From: Thermodesulfobacteriota bacterium
GTDB lineage: Bacteria; Desulfobacterota; Thermodesulfobacteria; Thermodesulfobacteriales; Thermodesulfatatoraceae
DNA length: 20,844 nt
Reading direction: 5' to 3'
NCBI GenBank assembly: GCA_013154385.1
Contig: JAADCO010000119.1
Location: 1-20,844 of the forward strand
In this document: one piece after another, positions 14,281 through 20,844 of the stretch
How positions within the stretch are numbered: position 1 is the first letter of the stretch
Layout of the letters: each line of letters opens with the position of its first letter
The notes under the pieces: generated by a model
Database searches by the model: none
What the model saw: the letters and a program-made list of their open reading frames with translations, nothing else
What the model was told of the DNA's origin: nothing
Position numbers and translations under genes: made by a program

Positions 14281-15420
14281 ATGCCCACCTGGCTGGTCAG
14301 CGCCTCCGGAGAAGTCGGCACCAAGCGTTCGGGGACCCAGCGGGACCTCAAGCTCCTCCTTGCCCGAAACTTCGAGTCCCGCGCCGCGGCCCTCGGGCTT
14401 CGCTTTTCCTGGAAAGAGGAGCGCGGCCGTTTCCTCGTGGAGGGGCCGGAGGAGCTCCTCTCCCTCCTCCGCTCCCACATCGGCCTGGGTAGCGTTTCCC
14501 CCCTCTGGCGCCTTCCGCGAAACGATCCCGACTCGGCCCTCGATTGGGAGAGGCTCCTTCCGGCGCGGCCCTTCACCTACACGGTTTACGTCGAGCGTTT
14601 CGTTGATCCCGCGGCCAAGGAGGCCGGTCTCGCGTTCAAGAAGAAGCTTCTTGAGCGCCTCGAGGCCGAGGCCCGGAAGAGGTTGCAAACGGCCTGGGAC
14701 AATCGTCCTCCGGAACAGCTCTCCTGGCGCCTGGAGGTCTACGAGGAAGAGTTCTGGCTCCTTACGGATCGTCTGCGCGCTCCCGGGGGCCTGCCCGTGG
14801 GTTGCGGCGAAAAGCTCCTCGTCCTCTTCTCCGGGGGGCCGGATTCGCTCCTTGCTTCCTATCTCCTGGCCCGGCGGGGGCAGGAGATAGAGCTCGTCCT
14901 CTTCGACGACGGGGAAGAGGGCCGTTTCGAGCTGGTGAAGAAGGCGGCCTCGGCGCTCGCCTTCTTCTGCCCCGGGCTTGAGATCAGGCTCTGGCGGGCG
15001 GATTACCGACCGGTGCTCGCTTCCCTTGAAGAGATGGTCCCGCAGAGGGAACGCTGTTTCTTCTGCAAGGCCTCGATGGTGACCCTGGCCACCTCGCTCT
15101 TCGAAAAGACCGGGGCCAAGGCCGTGGCCACCGGGGAGATCCTCGGGGAGCAGGCCAGCCAGACCCTTCCCGGGCTCCTCTTCACCGCCGCCGGCGCGCC
15201 GGTGCTGAGGCCGGTGGTGGCGCTCAACAAGGAAGACGTCTTCTCCTTCCTCCGTGAGGCCGGCCTGGAGGAGGTCTCCTCCCTTCCCCTGCCGTCCTGC
15301 CCGTTTGCCCCGAAAAGGCCCCGGACGCGTCCGAGCAAGGATCAGGCGGTGCTCCGTCGCCTCCTGCGCCGCCTCAAGAAGCCCTCCTTCGAGGCCCATC
15401 TCTGCCGCTATCAGCCGTGA
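14281..15420 (+). CDS. thiI: ThiI-like tRNA 4-thiouridine synthetase (THUMP + PP-loop, no rhodanese)
   Basis: 379 residues from ATG 14281, one base after fabH. ThiI adenylates U8 of tRNA and replaces its oxygen by sulfur. Residues 1-about 165 fit the NFLD/THUMP tRNA-binding part, with divergent sequence. Residues 178-350 are a PP-loop ATPase domain: LVLFSGGPDSLL (180-191; SGGxDS signature), AVATGEILGEQASQTL (281-296) and PVLRPVVALNKED (307-319). The C-terminal rhodanese domain of E. coli ThiI is absent. Cys259-x2-Cys262 and Cys340 are placed as in Fe-S cluster-dependent archaeal ThiI (see findings). An upstream extension of the frame runs inside fabH and is not coding. Another PP-loop tRNA thiolase is possible, but the ThiI motifs fit best. 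Confidence 0.85.
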   Translation: MPTWLVSASGEVGTKRSGTQRDLKLLLARNFESRAAALGLRFSWKEERGRFLVEGPEELLSLLRSHIGLGSVSPLWRLPRNDPDSALDWERLLPARPFTYTVYVERFVDPAAKEAGLAFKKKLLERLEAEARKRLQTAWDNRPPEQLSWRLEVYEEEFWLLTDRLRAPGGLPVGCGEKLLVLFSGGPDSLLASYLLARRGQEIELVLFDDGEEGRFELVKKAASALAFFCPGLEIRLWRADYRPVLASLEEMVPQRERCFFCKASMVTLATSLFEKTGAKAVATGEILGEQASQTLPGLLFTAAGAPVLRPVVALNKEDVFSFLREAGLEEVSSLPLPSCPFAPKRPRTRPSKDQAVLRRLLRRLKKPSFEAHLCRYQP

Positions 15421-15486
15421 TTTACCTGCGGGAAACTATTTGCGATAGTATTTGAAACGCGAGGGCCGTTTTTGAAAGGAGCGAGC

Positions 15487-18420
15487 ATGGAAATCGAAGT
15501 GGCGCAGCATTTGGTGCGGTTCAGATGGGGGACGGAGGTCCTCGAAAGGGTGAACAGGGCCGAGGAGGACCTCTATCTCGAGGTCTTTCGGGACGAAGAG
15601 CTCGTCTTTTCCCGCAAGGTAAGCTTCCTTGAGGAAACGGAAGAGGAGCTCCCGCCCGGGCGTTACGTGGCCCGGATGTTGACCAAAAAGCGCCAGAGGC
15701 TCCAGGTGGAATCGAGCTTTCACTACGTGCCCAAGGTGGTCTTCGTCTCGGAGAACGAAAGACGCCATCACTTGAGCCTGGCGGACATAGATTGGGACGC
15801 CCTGCGGCGGGACGTGGAGCTGGGAGCGGGCTTGAGATGGGGAGAGGACGTGGAGCCCTTCCTCCTCGTGCGCCGGCACGCCGATCCCCTGACCGACTTT
15901 CCGGAAAAGGAGTGGATTCCCCTCAAGTTCAGGGACTACTTCCTCGTGCTCGGTGCGATCAAGGGCCTGGAGTTGCATCTGCGCCATCGCGAAAGCGGCC
16001 GCAGCCTCAAGTGCTTCCTGCGCCTGCGTCCGGTCTCCGGAAAGACCGAGATGCTCGAAGAGACCCGTTTCGAGGTGCCCGGAAGGCAGGGTCTTTTCAT
16101 CGTGCGCCAGATGGTGGAGCCGGACCTCGTGAACCTCCGGGTCTATTGGGAGACGCCGGAGGATTTCTGGACCCGCGTGGAGGAGGAGCATTTGAAACCC
16201 CGCGCCCTTTCCTGGGAGGACGCCGCGGTGTATCTCGAGCTCCTCTCCTGGGCCGAGGGGGAGGAGCCGCGGCCCTTCCGTCCGGAGGAGACCAGAAAGA
16301 TCGGTCTCGCGCGCGACTGGATCATTGACCACGTGCCTGAAGGGCGTTTCTACCGCGCGCGCCTGGTGCTCCGCACCCGCGCGCACGCCGAGGTGCTGCT
16401 GGAATCCGCCCCTTTCTTCGTGCCCTCCAGGCCGGAGAAGATCGTCCTCATGCCCGTGGACGAAAGGCGCCTTTTCACTTACTGGCATCTCGATCAGGAG
16501 CGGCTCGACGAGAGGCTCAAGGACTTTGCCGCCGGCCGGGAGGTCACCACCTGGTTACGCGTCTTTCGCGACTTCTTCGGGGACCTCAAACACCAGCCGG
16601 AAAGAGACGCGGAGGTGGATCTTTTCCGGACGGAGAACTGGTATCTCGAGGTGGAGCCGGACGGGGTCTATCGCGTGAAACTCGTGGCCGTGCGCGACGA
16701 CGGCCGGGAGATGGACCTCACGAAGCTTTCGAATCCGGCGCCCACCGCGCGCCTGGCCCCCGGAGGGGCCCCGGTGTCCTACGTCACCCACGCCGAACCC
16801 TTGGAGCATCCCACGATTCGCCCCCTGGAATCGCGGATGGGAACGGCGGAGCACTCCATCGGTTACCTCATCCTCCATCTCCACGCCCATCTGCCCTACA
16901 TCAGGCGGCGCGTGGTCTACGGGACCGCCGGCATCTGGCAGCCCTTGGGGTTTCCGGAGGAATGGTTCCACGAGGCCCTGGTGGACACCTACGTCCCGCT
17001 CGTGCGCCTCTTCGAGCAACTGGTGGACGAGGGCGTGGACTTCAAGCTCTCTCTCGACCTTTCGCCCCCTCTGACGAGCATGATGCGCTGTCCCCTCCTC
17101 CAGGAGGAGTTCCTCAAGTACATCGAGGGTCTGATCAACCTGGCGCGCGCGGAGATCGAACGCGTTCGCCGGGAGGCCCCGGGGTTTGAGGCCGCGGCCT
17201 GGATGCACCTGCGCCGCTTCGAGGAGGCGCGGGAGGTCTTCCTGCGCTATGATCGCGACCTGACGAAAGCCTTTAAGCGCTTCCAGGACCTGGGCAAGAT
17301 CGAGGTCTCCACCTGCGCGGCGACCCACGGCTTCTTGCCCTTCTACACCATGTATCCCGCGGCGGTGAGGGCCCAGATCGAGACCGCGGTGAGGGACTAC
17401 GAGGCGGTCTTCAAACGCCCGCCCGTGGGCATCTGGCTCCCGGAATGTGCTTACGTCCCGGGGCTTGAGAGATACCTCGAAGAGTACGGCTTGCGCTACT
17501 TCTTCGCCGAGGATCACACCGTGCTCCGCGGCGACGCCCCGGCTGAATTCGGGGTGCATGCTCCGGTTTTCGTGCGCGGCTCACGCGTGGCGGTCTTCGC
17601 CCGCGATCCCGAAACCGGCAAACAGGTCTGGAGCGCGGATGAGGGCTATCCCGGAGACCCGGATTATCTCGACTTTCACATCAAGGGCGGGCCCTTTCGC
17701 TATTGTCGCGTGACCAACCGCTACTCCATGCAAAAGGAGCCCTACAATCCGGAATGGGCCCGGGAGAAGGCCGCCCGGCACGCCCAGCACTTCATGGAGT
17801 GTCGCAACTTCCGCTTCGAATACATCAAGGGCTGGTTCTGGAAAAAGCCCCTCTCCGTGGCCACCTACGACGCCGAGCTCTTCGGGCACCACTGGTTCGA
17901 GGGGCCGCAGTTCCTCTACTTCCTCTTGAAGAAGCTCTACTTCGACCAGAACCAGACCGAGCTCATCACCCCGAGCGACTATCTCTCGCGCCATCCCACC
18001 AACCAGGAGCTCCTCCCGCCGCCGAGCTCCTGGGGAGACAAGGGCACCTTCGACAAGTGGATGTACGGTTCGGTCTCCTGGATGTATCGCCACGTGCACG
18101 AGGCCATCGAGGCCCTCTCCCGCCTGGTCAAGCAGGCCGGAGACGACGCCCTTTTGCGGCGCATCCTCCGCCAGGCGGCGCGGGAGGTGCTCTGGGCCAT
18201 GAACAGCGATCTCGCCTTCGTCATCTCCAACGGGCACTTCGTGGACCGGATGAAGGAGTTTTTCTTCGAAGCCCTCGAGCGCTTCTGGATGCTCCACGAG
18301 TTCGCGCGCAAGAGGCTCGCCGGAGAAGAGGTCCCGGAAAGGGAGGTGCGCGAGCTCGAGATGACGAGGCCGCTTTTTCCGGACCTTCCCCTGGCGCCCT
18401 GGAGCAAGGATCAGCCGTAG
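15487..18420 (+). CDS. DUF4912-like repeats fused to GH57 1,4-alpha-glucan branching enzyme
   Basis: 977 residues from ATG 15487, with AAAGGAG 6 bases upstream (a TTG at 15472 has no such site). Residues about 458-977 are a GH57 domain with its DUF1957-like C-terminal helices: HLHAHLP (464-470), ATHGFLP, GIWLPECAY with the expected nucleophile Glu653, and TYDAELFGHHWFEGP with the expected acid Asp795. The spread of motifs matches GH57 branching enzymes, which make alpha-1,6 branches in glycogen-like glucans. Residues about 315-420 match DUF4912 (LFTYWHLD, WLRVFRD, LSNPAPTAR), and about 205-312 look like a diverged second copy (LRVYWETP, FYRARLVL). No signal peptide, so cytosolic. The 66-base gap upstream holds only a weak promoter-like sequence. 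The 3' end overlaps the convergent amidohydrolase by 10 bases. Confidence 0.92.
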   Translation: MEIEVAQHLVRFRWGTEVLERVNRAEEDLYLEVFRDEELVFSRKVSFLEETEEELPPGRYVARMLTKKRQRLQVESSFHYVPKVVFVSENERRHHLSLADIDWDALRRDVELGAGLRWGEDVEPFLLVRRHADPLTDFPEKEWIPLKFRDYFLVLGAIKGLELHLRHRESGRSLKCFLRLRPVSGKTEMLEETRFEVPGRQGLFIVRQMVEPDLVNLRVYWETPEDFWTRVEEEHLKPRALSWEDAAVYLELLSWAEGEEPRPFRPEETRKIGLARDWIIDHVPEGRFYRARLVLRTRAHAEVLLESAPFFVPSRPEKIVLMPVDERRLFTYWHLDQERLDERLKDFAAGREVTTWLRVFRDFFGDLKHQPERDAEVDLFRTENWYLEVEPDGVYRVKLVAVRDDGREMDLTKLSNPAPTARLAPGGAPVSYVTHAEPLEHPTIRPLESRMGTAEHSIGYLILHLHAHLPYIRRRVVYGTAGIWQPLGFPEEWFHEALVDTYVPLVRLFEQLVDEGVDFKLSLDLSPPLTSMMRCPLLQEEFLKYIEGLINLARAEIERVRREAPGFEAAAWMHLRRFEEAREVFLRYDRDLTKAFKRFQDLGKIEVSTCAATHGFLPFYTMYPAAVRAQIETAVRDYEAVFKRPPVGIWLPECAYVPGLERYLEEYGLRYFFAEDHTVLRGDAPAEFGVHAPVFVRGSRVAVFARDPETGKQVWSADEGYPGDPDYLDFHIKGGPFRYCRVTNRYSMQKEPYNPEWAREKAARHAQHFMECRNFRFEYIKGWFWKKPLSVATYDAELFGHHWFEGPQFLYFLLKKLYFDQNQTELITPSDYLSRHPTNQELLPPPSSWGDKGTFDKWMYGSVSWMYRHVHEAIEALSRLVKQAGDDALLRRILRQAAREVLWAMNSDLAFVISNGHFVDRMKEFFFEALERFWMLHEFARKRLAGEEVPEREVRELEMTRPLFPDLPLAPWSKDQP

Positions 18421-19622
18421 AGCCTGATGATCTCCCCCTTGGGGACGGTGATCACGTATTCGTAGAGGTCTTTGGGGGTCCCTTCGCAGAGCTTGAGGGC
18501 CACGAGATCGGCGCGAAAGCCGCGCCAGATGCCCCCGAGATCCGGTCTCTTGAGGGCCTCGGCTCCCCAAAGGGTGCCCATGAGGACGATGGTCTTCGGG
18601 GAGATATGGGGAAAGAAGCGGTGGATGGTCTCCATCTCGGCGAAGATGGAGAGGCGGTCGTTACTGGCCAGGCTGTCCGTGCCCAGGCAGGGCTTGAGGC
18701 CCGCTTCGATCATCTCCGGCACCGGTGGGATGCCCACCCCCAGGAAGGTGTTGCTCCGCAGGCAGATGCAGGGTTTTATCTGCGCCCGCGCCAGGATCTC
18801 GATCTCCTCGCCCTCCACCTGGACGAGATGGACGCAGATGGTCTCGGCGTCGAGGACCTTGAGCCGGTCGAGATAGGGGATGGGCCTCATCTTCGGGGGC
18901 TTGAAGTTGGGGTTCCACTGCCCCCGCTCCTCGAGGAGGAGCCGAATGGGCCCGGTTCCGGTGAGGAGGAACTCCACTTCCTCCGGTGATTCGGCCACGT
19001 GGATGGAGAAGGGAAGCCCGAAGCGTCTGGTCCAGCTCTTGATGGCCTGGAGGAGCACCGGCGAGACGGTGTAGGGAGAGTGGGGGGCAAGGGAGAGGGT
19101 GATCTTTTCGTCCTCAAGGCCCTCTTTCAGGAACTCCTTGAGGTTCAGGCGCCCGGTGAAGTCTATCACCTCGCGGAAGAAGACCGCGGGGATGGGGCCT
19201 TCGCGCAGGAGATGGATGCTAAGTCCGGTGTTTCCCACGTCTCCCACGAGGCCGATGCCCTCGTGCCACATCTCCTTCAGGGCCTCCTGGGCGGCCTTCT
19301 GGGCTTCGCCGGCGGAGATCTGGCTCCTGGCGCGCAGGAGGCTCTTGACCCAGCCGACGAAGGAACCCGAGGGGGTGAGCCTCCACTTGAGGGCGGAGAG
19401 CTCGAGATGCGTGTGGACGTTCACCAGCGAGGGCATGAGGATGACCTCGCCCAGGTCGTGCTCCGCGCCGAGGAAGCCCTTTTTGACCCGCTTGTAGGGC
19501 CCCACTTCCCACACTTCCCGGCCGGAGGTGATCAGGGCTCCGTCCTCGATGGGGTCCGCCACCACGGGAACGACGAACTTGGCCCGATAGAGGGTCGGTT
19601 CCGAAGAGATACGGATTTCCAT
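18411..19622 (-). CDS. mqnX: Amidohydrolase, probable aminofutalosine deaminase
   Basis: 403 residues of the metal-dependent amidohydrolase superfamily (cytosine deaminase/SsnA/TrzN-like branch). The metal-site residues are all present: His70 and His72 (VNVHTHLE), His208 and Glu211 (SIHVAES), His265 (CVHLV) and Asp316 (GTDSLASND). Members of this branch deaminate 6-amino-6-deoxyfutalosine to futalosine in menaquinone synthesis. The gene starts 7 bases after mqnC, with GAGGAG just upstream of ATG 19622, which strongly favours that role. S-adenosylhomocysteine or methylthioadenosine deaminase is the main alternative, since the same branch includes them. The 3' end overlaps the GH57 gene. Confidence 0.8.
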   Translation of the reverse strand: MEIRISSEPTLYRAKFVVPVVADPIEDGALITSGREVWEVGPYKRVKKGFLGAEHDLGEVILMPSLVNVHTHLELSALKWRLTPSGSFVGWVKSLLRARSQISAGEAQKAAQEALKEMWHEGIGLVGDVGNTGLSIHLLREGPIPAVFFREVIDFTGRLNLKEFLKEGLEDEKITLSLAPHSPYTVSPVLLQAIKSWTRRFGLPFSIHVAESPEEVEFLLTGTGPIRLLLEERGQWNPNFKPPKMRPIPYLDRLKVLDAETICVHLVQVEGEEIEILARAQIKPCICLRSNTFLGVGIPPVPEMIEAGLKPCLGTDSLASNDRLSIFAEMETIHRFFPHISPKTIVLMGTLWGAEALKRPDLGGIWRGFRADLVALKLCEGTPKDLYEYVITVPKGEIIRLYG

Positions 19623-19629
19623 GCTCTCC

Positions 19630-20688
19630 TCAGATGAGGGTGTAGTCCATCCTCCGGCGGCGAGGGATGTAGCCGGCGTCCCGGATGATCTTTTCGATCT
19701 CTTCGATGGAGAGCCTGTGGGAGACCCCGGCGGCGGCCACGACGTTTTCTTCGATCATGGTGCTGCCGAAGTCGTTGGCGCCGAATTCGAGGGCCACCTG
19801 GGCCACCTTGGGGCCCTGGGTCACCCACGAGGCCTGGATGTTGGGCACGTTGTCGAGGAAGAGGCGCGAGAGGGCGAGCATCTTCAGGTATTCTACGGGC
19901 AGGACCTTGGGCACCCGCAGTTCGGTGTTTCCGGGCTGAAAGGGCCAGGGGATGAAGGCGGTGAAGCCGCCGGTTTCGTCCTGGAGCGCCCGGATGCGTT
20001 CCAGATGCTCGATCCGGTCCTCGATGGTCTCGATGTGCCCGAACATCATGGTGGCCGTGGTCTTCAGGCCCAAGCGATGGGCCGTGCGCATGACCTCGAG
20101 CCATTCGTCGGCGGAGCACTTGTGAGGGGAGATCTTCTGCCTGATCCGGTCCACGAGGATCTCCGCTCCGCCGCCGGGAATGGAATCAAGGCCGGCTTGG
20201 ATGAGCCGCCTGAGGACCTCCTCGATGGAGAGCCCGGAGATCTTGGCGAAGTGGCAGATCTCCGGCGGGGAAAATCCGTGGATGTGGATTTCCGGGAAGC
20301 GTTCCTTGATGGCCCGCAACATCTCTTCGTAGAACTCGAAGGGCAGATCCGGATGGAGCCCGCCTTGGAGGAGGATCTGGGTCCCTCCGAGGGCCAGGGT
20401 CTCCTCGATCTTTCGGAAGAGCTCCTCGAGAGAGAGGACGTAGCCTTCGCTTGCCCCTGGCGGGCGGTAGTAAGCGCAGAACTTGCAACCCGAGAGGCAG
20501 ATGTTGGTGTAGTTTATGTTGCGATCAACGATGTAGGTGACGATCCTTTCCGGATGGAGCCGGAAGCGGACCTTGCGGGCCAGGGCTCCGAGGGAGTGGA
20601 AATCGGTCTCCTGCCAGAGAGTCAGGGCCTCCTCGCGGGAGAGGCGCTTTCCTTCTTCGATCTTGTTGATCACCTCGTCAAAAGACAT
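19630..20688 (-). CDS. mqnC: Cyclic dehypoxanthine futalosine synthase (radical SAM)
   Basis: MqnC is a radical SAM enzyme that cyclises dehypoxanthine futalosine in the futalosine pathway to menaquinone. 352 residues. The [4Fe-4S] motif is CLSGCKFC (Cys64, Cys68, Cys71), preceded by the typical NINYTNIC. Further markers are GGTQILLQGGLHPDLP, IHGFSPPEI, DSIPGGGAEIL and TTATMMFGHIET. The related MqnE has a different N-terminus and motif spacing, and the GGGAEIL and LQGGLHP segments favour MqnC. No strong ribosome site precedes ATG 20688; GAGGC is only one base away. The deaminase gene follows on the same strand. mqnA, B, D and E are not in the window. Confidence 0.93.
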   Translation of the reverse strand: MSFDEVINKIEEGKRLSREEALTLWQETDFHSLGALARKVRFRLHPERIVTYIVDRNINYTNICLSGCKFCAYYRPPGASEGYVLSLEELFRKIEETLALGGTQILLQGGLHPDLPFEFYEEMLRAIKERFPEIHIHGFSPPEICHFAKISGLSIEEVLRRLIQAGLDSIPGGGAEILVDRIRQKISPHKCSADEWLEVMRTAHRLGLKTTATMMFGHIETIEDRIEHLERIRALQDETGGFTAFIPWPFQPGNTELRVPKVLPVEYLKMLALSRLFLDNVPNIQASWVTQGPKVAQVALEFGANDFGSTMIEENVVAAAGVSHRLSIEEIEKIIRDAGYIPRRRRMDYTLI

Positions 20689-20736
20689 GCCTCATGGGTA
20701 GCAAGCCCATCATGGCTCGTCAATGGTGATGCTTCG

Positions 20737-20844
20737 TCAGTCTATCTCGATGAGGGTATAGCCGTGGAGCCGGAGGAGGGCCGCGCAGACCCCCATTTTC
20801 GGGCTCAAGCCGCAGGAAGGACTACGGGCCTTGAGGATCATGCC
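20737..20844 (-). CDS. DUF523 (TudS-like) protein, C-terminal end, truncated by window edge
   Basis: The last 36 codons of a gene entering from the right edge on the minus strand. The fragment contains ILKARSPSCG and then GVCAALLRLHGYTLIEID before TGA. The K(S/A)RSPSCG motif followed by GVxAALLR is characteristic of DUF523, which includes 2-thiouracil desulfurase TudS; the Cys in SPSCG is one of its conserved Fe-S ligands. It ends 48 bases before mqnC on the same strand and could be in its operon. The gap holds only a short hairpin-like ATGGG...CCCAT. Function is otherwise open, as most of the protein is outside the window. Confidence 0.75.
   Translation of the reverse strand, partial: GMILKARSPSCGLSPKMGVCAALLRLHGYTLIEID

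Noticed and set aside
12355..14576. Open frames antisense to plsX and fabH (302 and 471 codons)
   Set aside because: Both lie opposite fully conserved enzymes and show low-complexity Gly/His/Glu-rich translation without motifs.
15421..15486. Promoter before the GH57 gene (TTTACC and TAGTAT, with a small ACTAT/ATAGT dyad)
   Set aside because: Spacing of 19 bases and only 4 of 6 matches in each box; too weak to list as a feature, though an internal promoter is possible.
20689..20736. Terminator between the DUF523 gene and mqnC
   Set aside because: Only a 5-bp hairpin (ATGGG/CCCAT) without a U tract is present, so read-through into mqnC is more likely.

Overview
The window reads as a compact, GC-rich (about 60 % by eye) bacterial chromosome segment. 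It carries 23 complete protein genes plus one truncated gene at each end, and I see no mobile elements, tRNAs, rRNAs or CRISPR. YidC has a large periplasmic domain, so the cell is Gram-negative. ThiD-ThiN fusion, a GH57 branching enzyme, futalosine-type menaquinone genes, GatCAB-type amidotransferase genes and proteins rich in Glu, Lys and Arg point to a thermophilic anaerobe. My best guess is Thermodesulfobacteriota (Thermosulfurimonas/Thermodesulfatator-like); this is inference, not a match I could run.

Layout. (1) 1-1651, plus strand: the C-terminal half of lepA, then lepB. (2) 1641-11308, minus strand: a tightly packed 12-gene run, read from right to left: rpmH, rnpA, yidD, yidC, jag, mnmE, thiDN, gatC, gatA, a 103-residue protein, an HDOD protein and a degenerate receiver-GGDDF protein. 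Many junctions are ATGA overlaps or gaps of a few bases. (3) 11309-11529: the only sizeable intergenic region, divergent, with a good candidate promoter for the minus run. (4) 11530-18420, plus strand: yceD (DUF177), rpmF, plsX, fabH, a ThiI-like 4-thiouridine synthetase and a large DUF4912-GH57 protein. (5) 18411-20844, minus strand: an amidohydrolase (probable aminofutalosine deaminase), mqnC and the end of a DUF523 gene.

How they work together. The minus run joins the classical ribosome/RNase P/membrane-insertion block (L34, RnpA, YidD, YidC, Jag, MnmE) to thiamine synthesis and to tRNA amidation (GatCA), and ends in a three-gene signalling module. The plus run is the standard L32-phospholipid/fatty-acid initiation block followed by tRNA thiolation and glycogen branching. 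The last minus genes form part of the futalosine route to menaquinone.

Most of the window is housekeeping. The points most worth a second look are the short ThiI with three cysteines that fit an Fe-S-dependent enzyme, the repeated DUF4912-like front end on the GH57 enzyme, the HDOD/GGDDF/small-protein module with a degenerate receiver, the rpmH-rnpA overlap, and a dyad lying exactly between the -35 and -10 of the candidate rpmH promoter. Both convergent operon ends overlap in their coding sequence.
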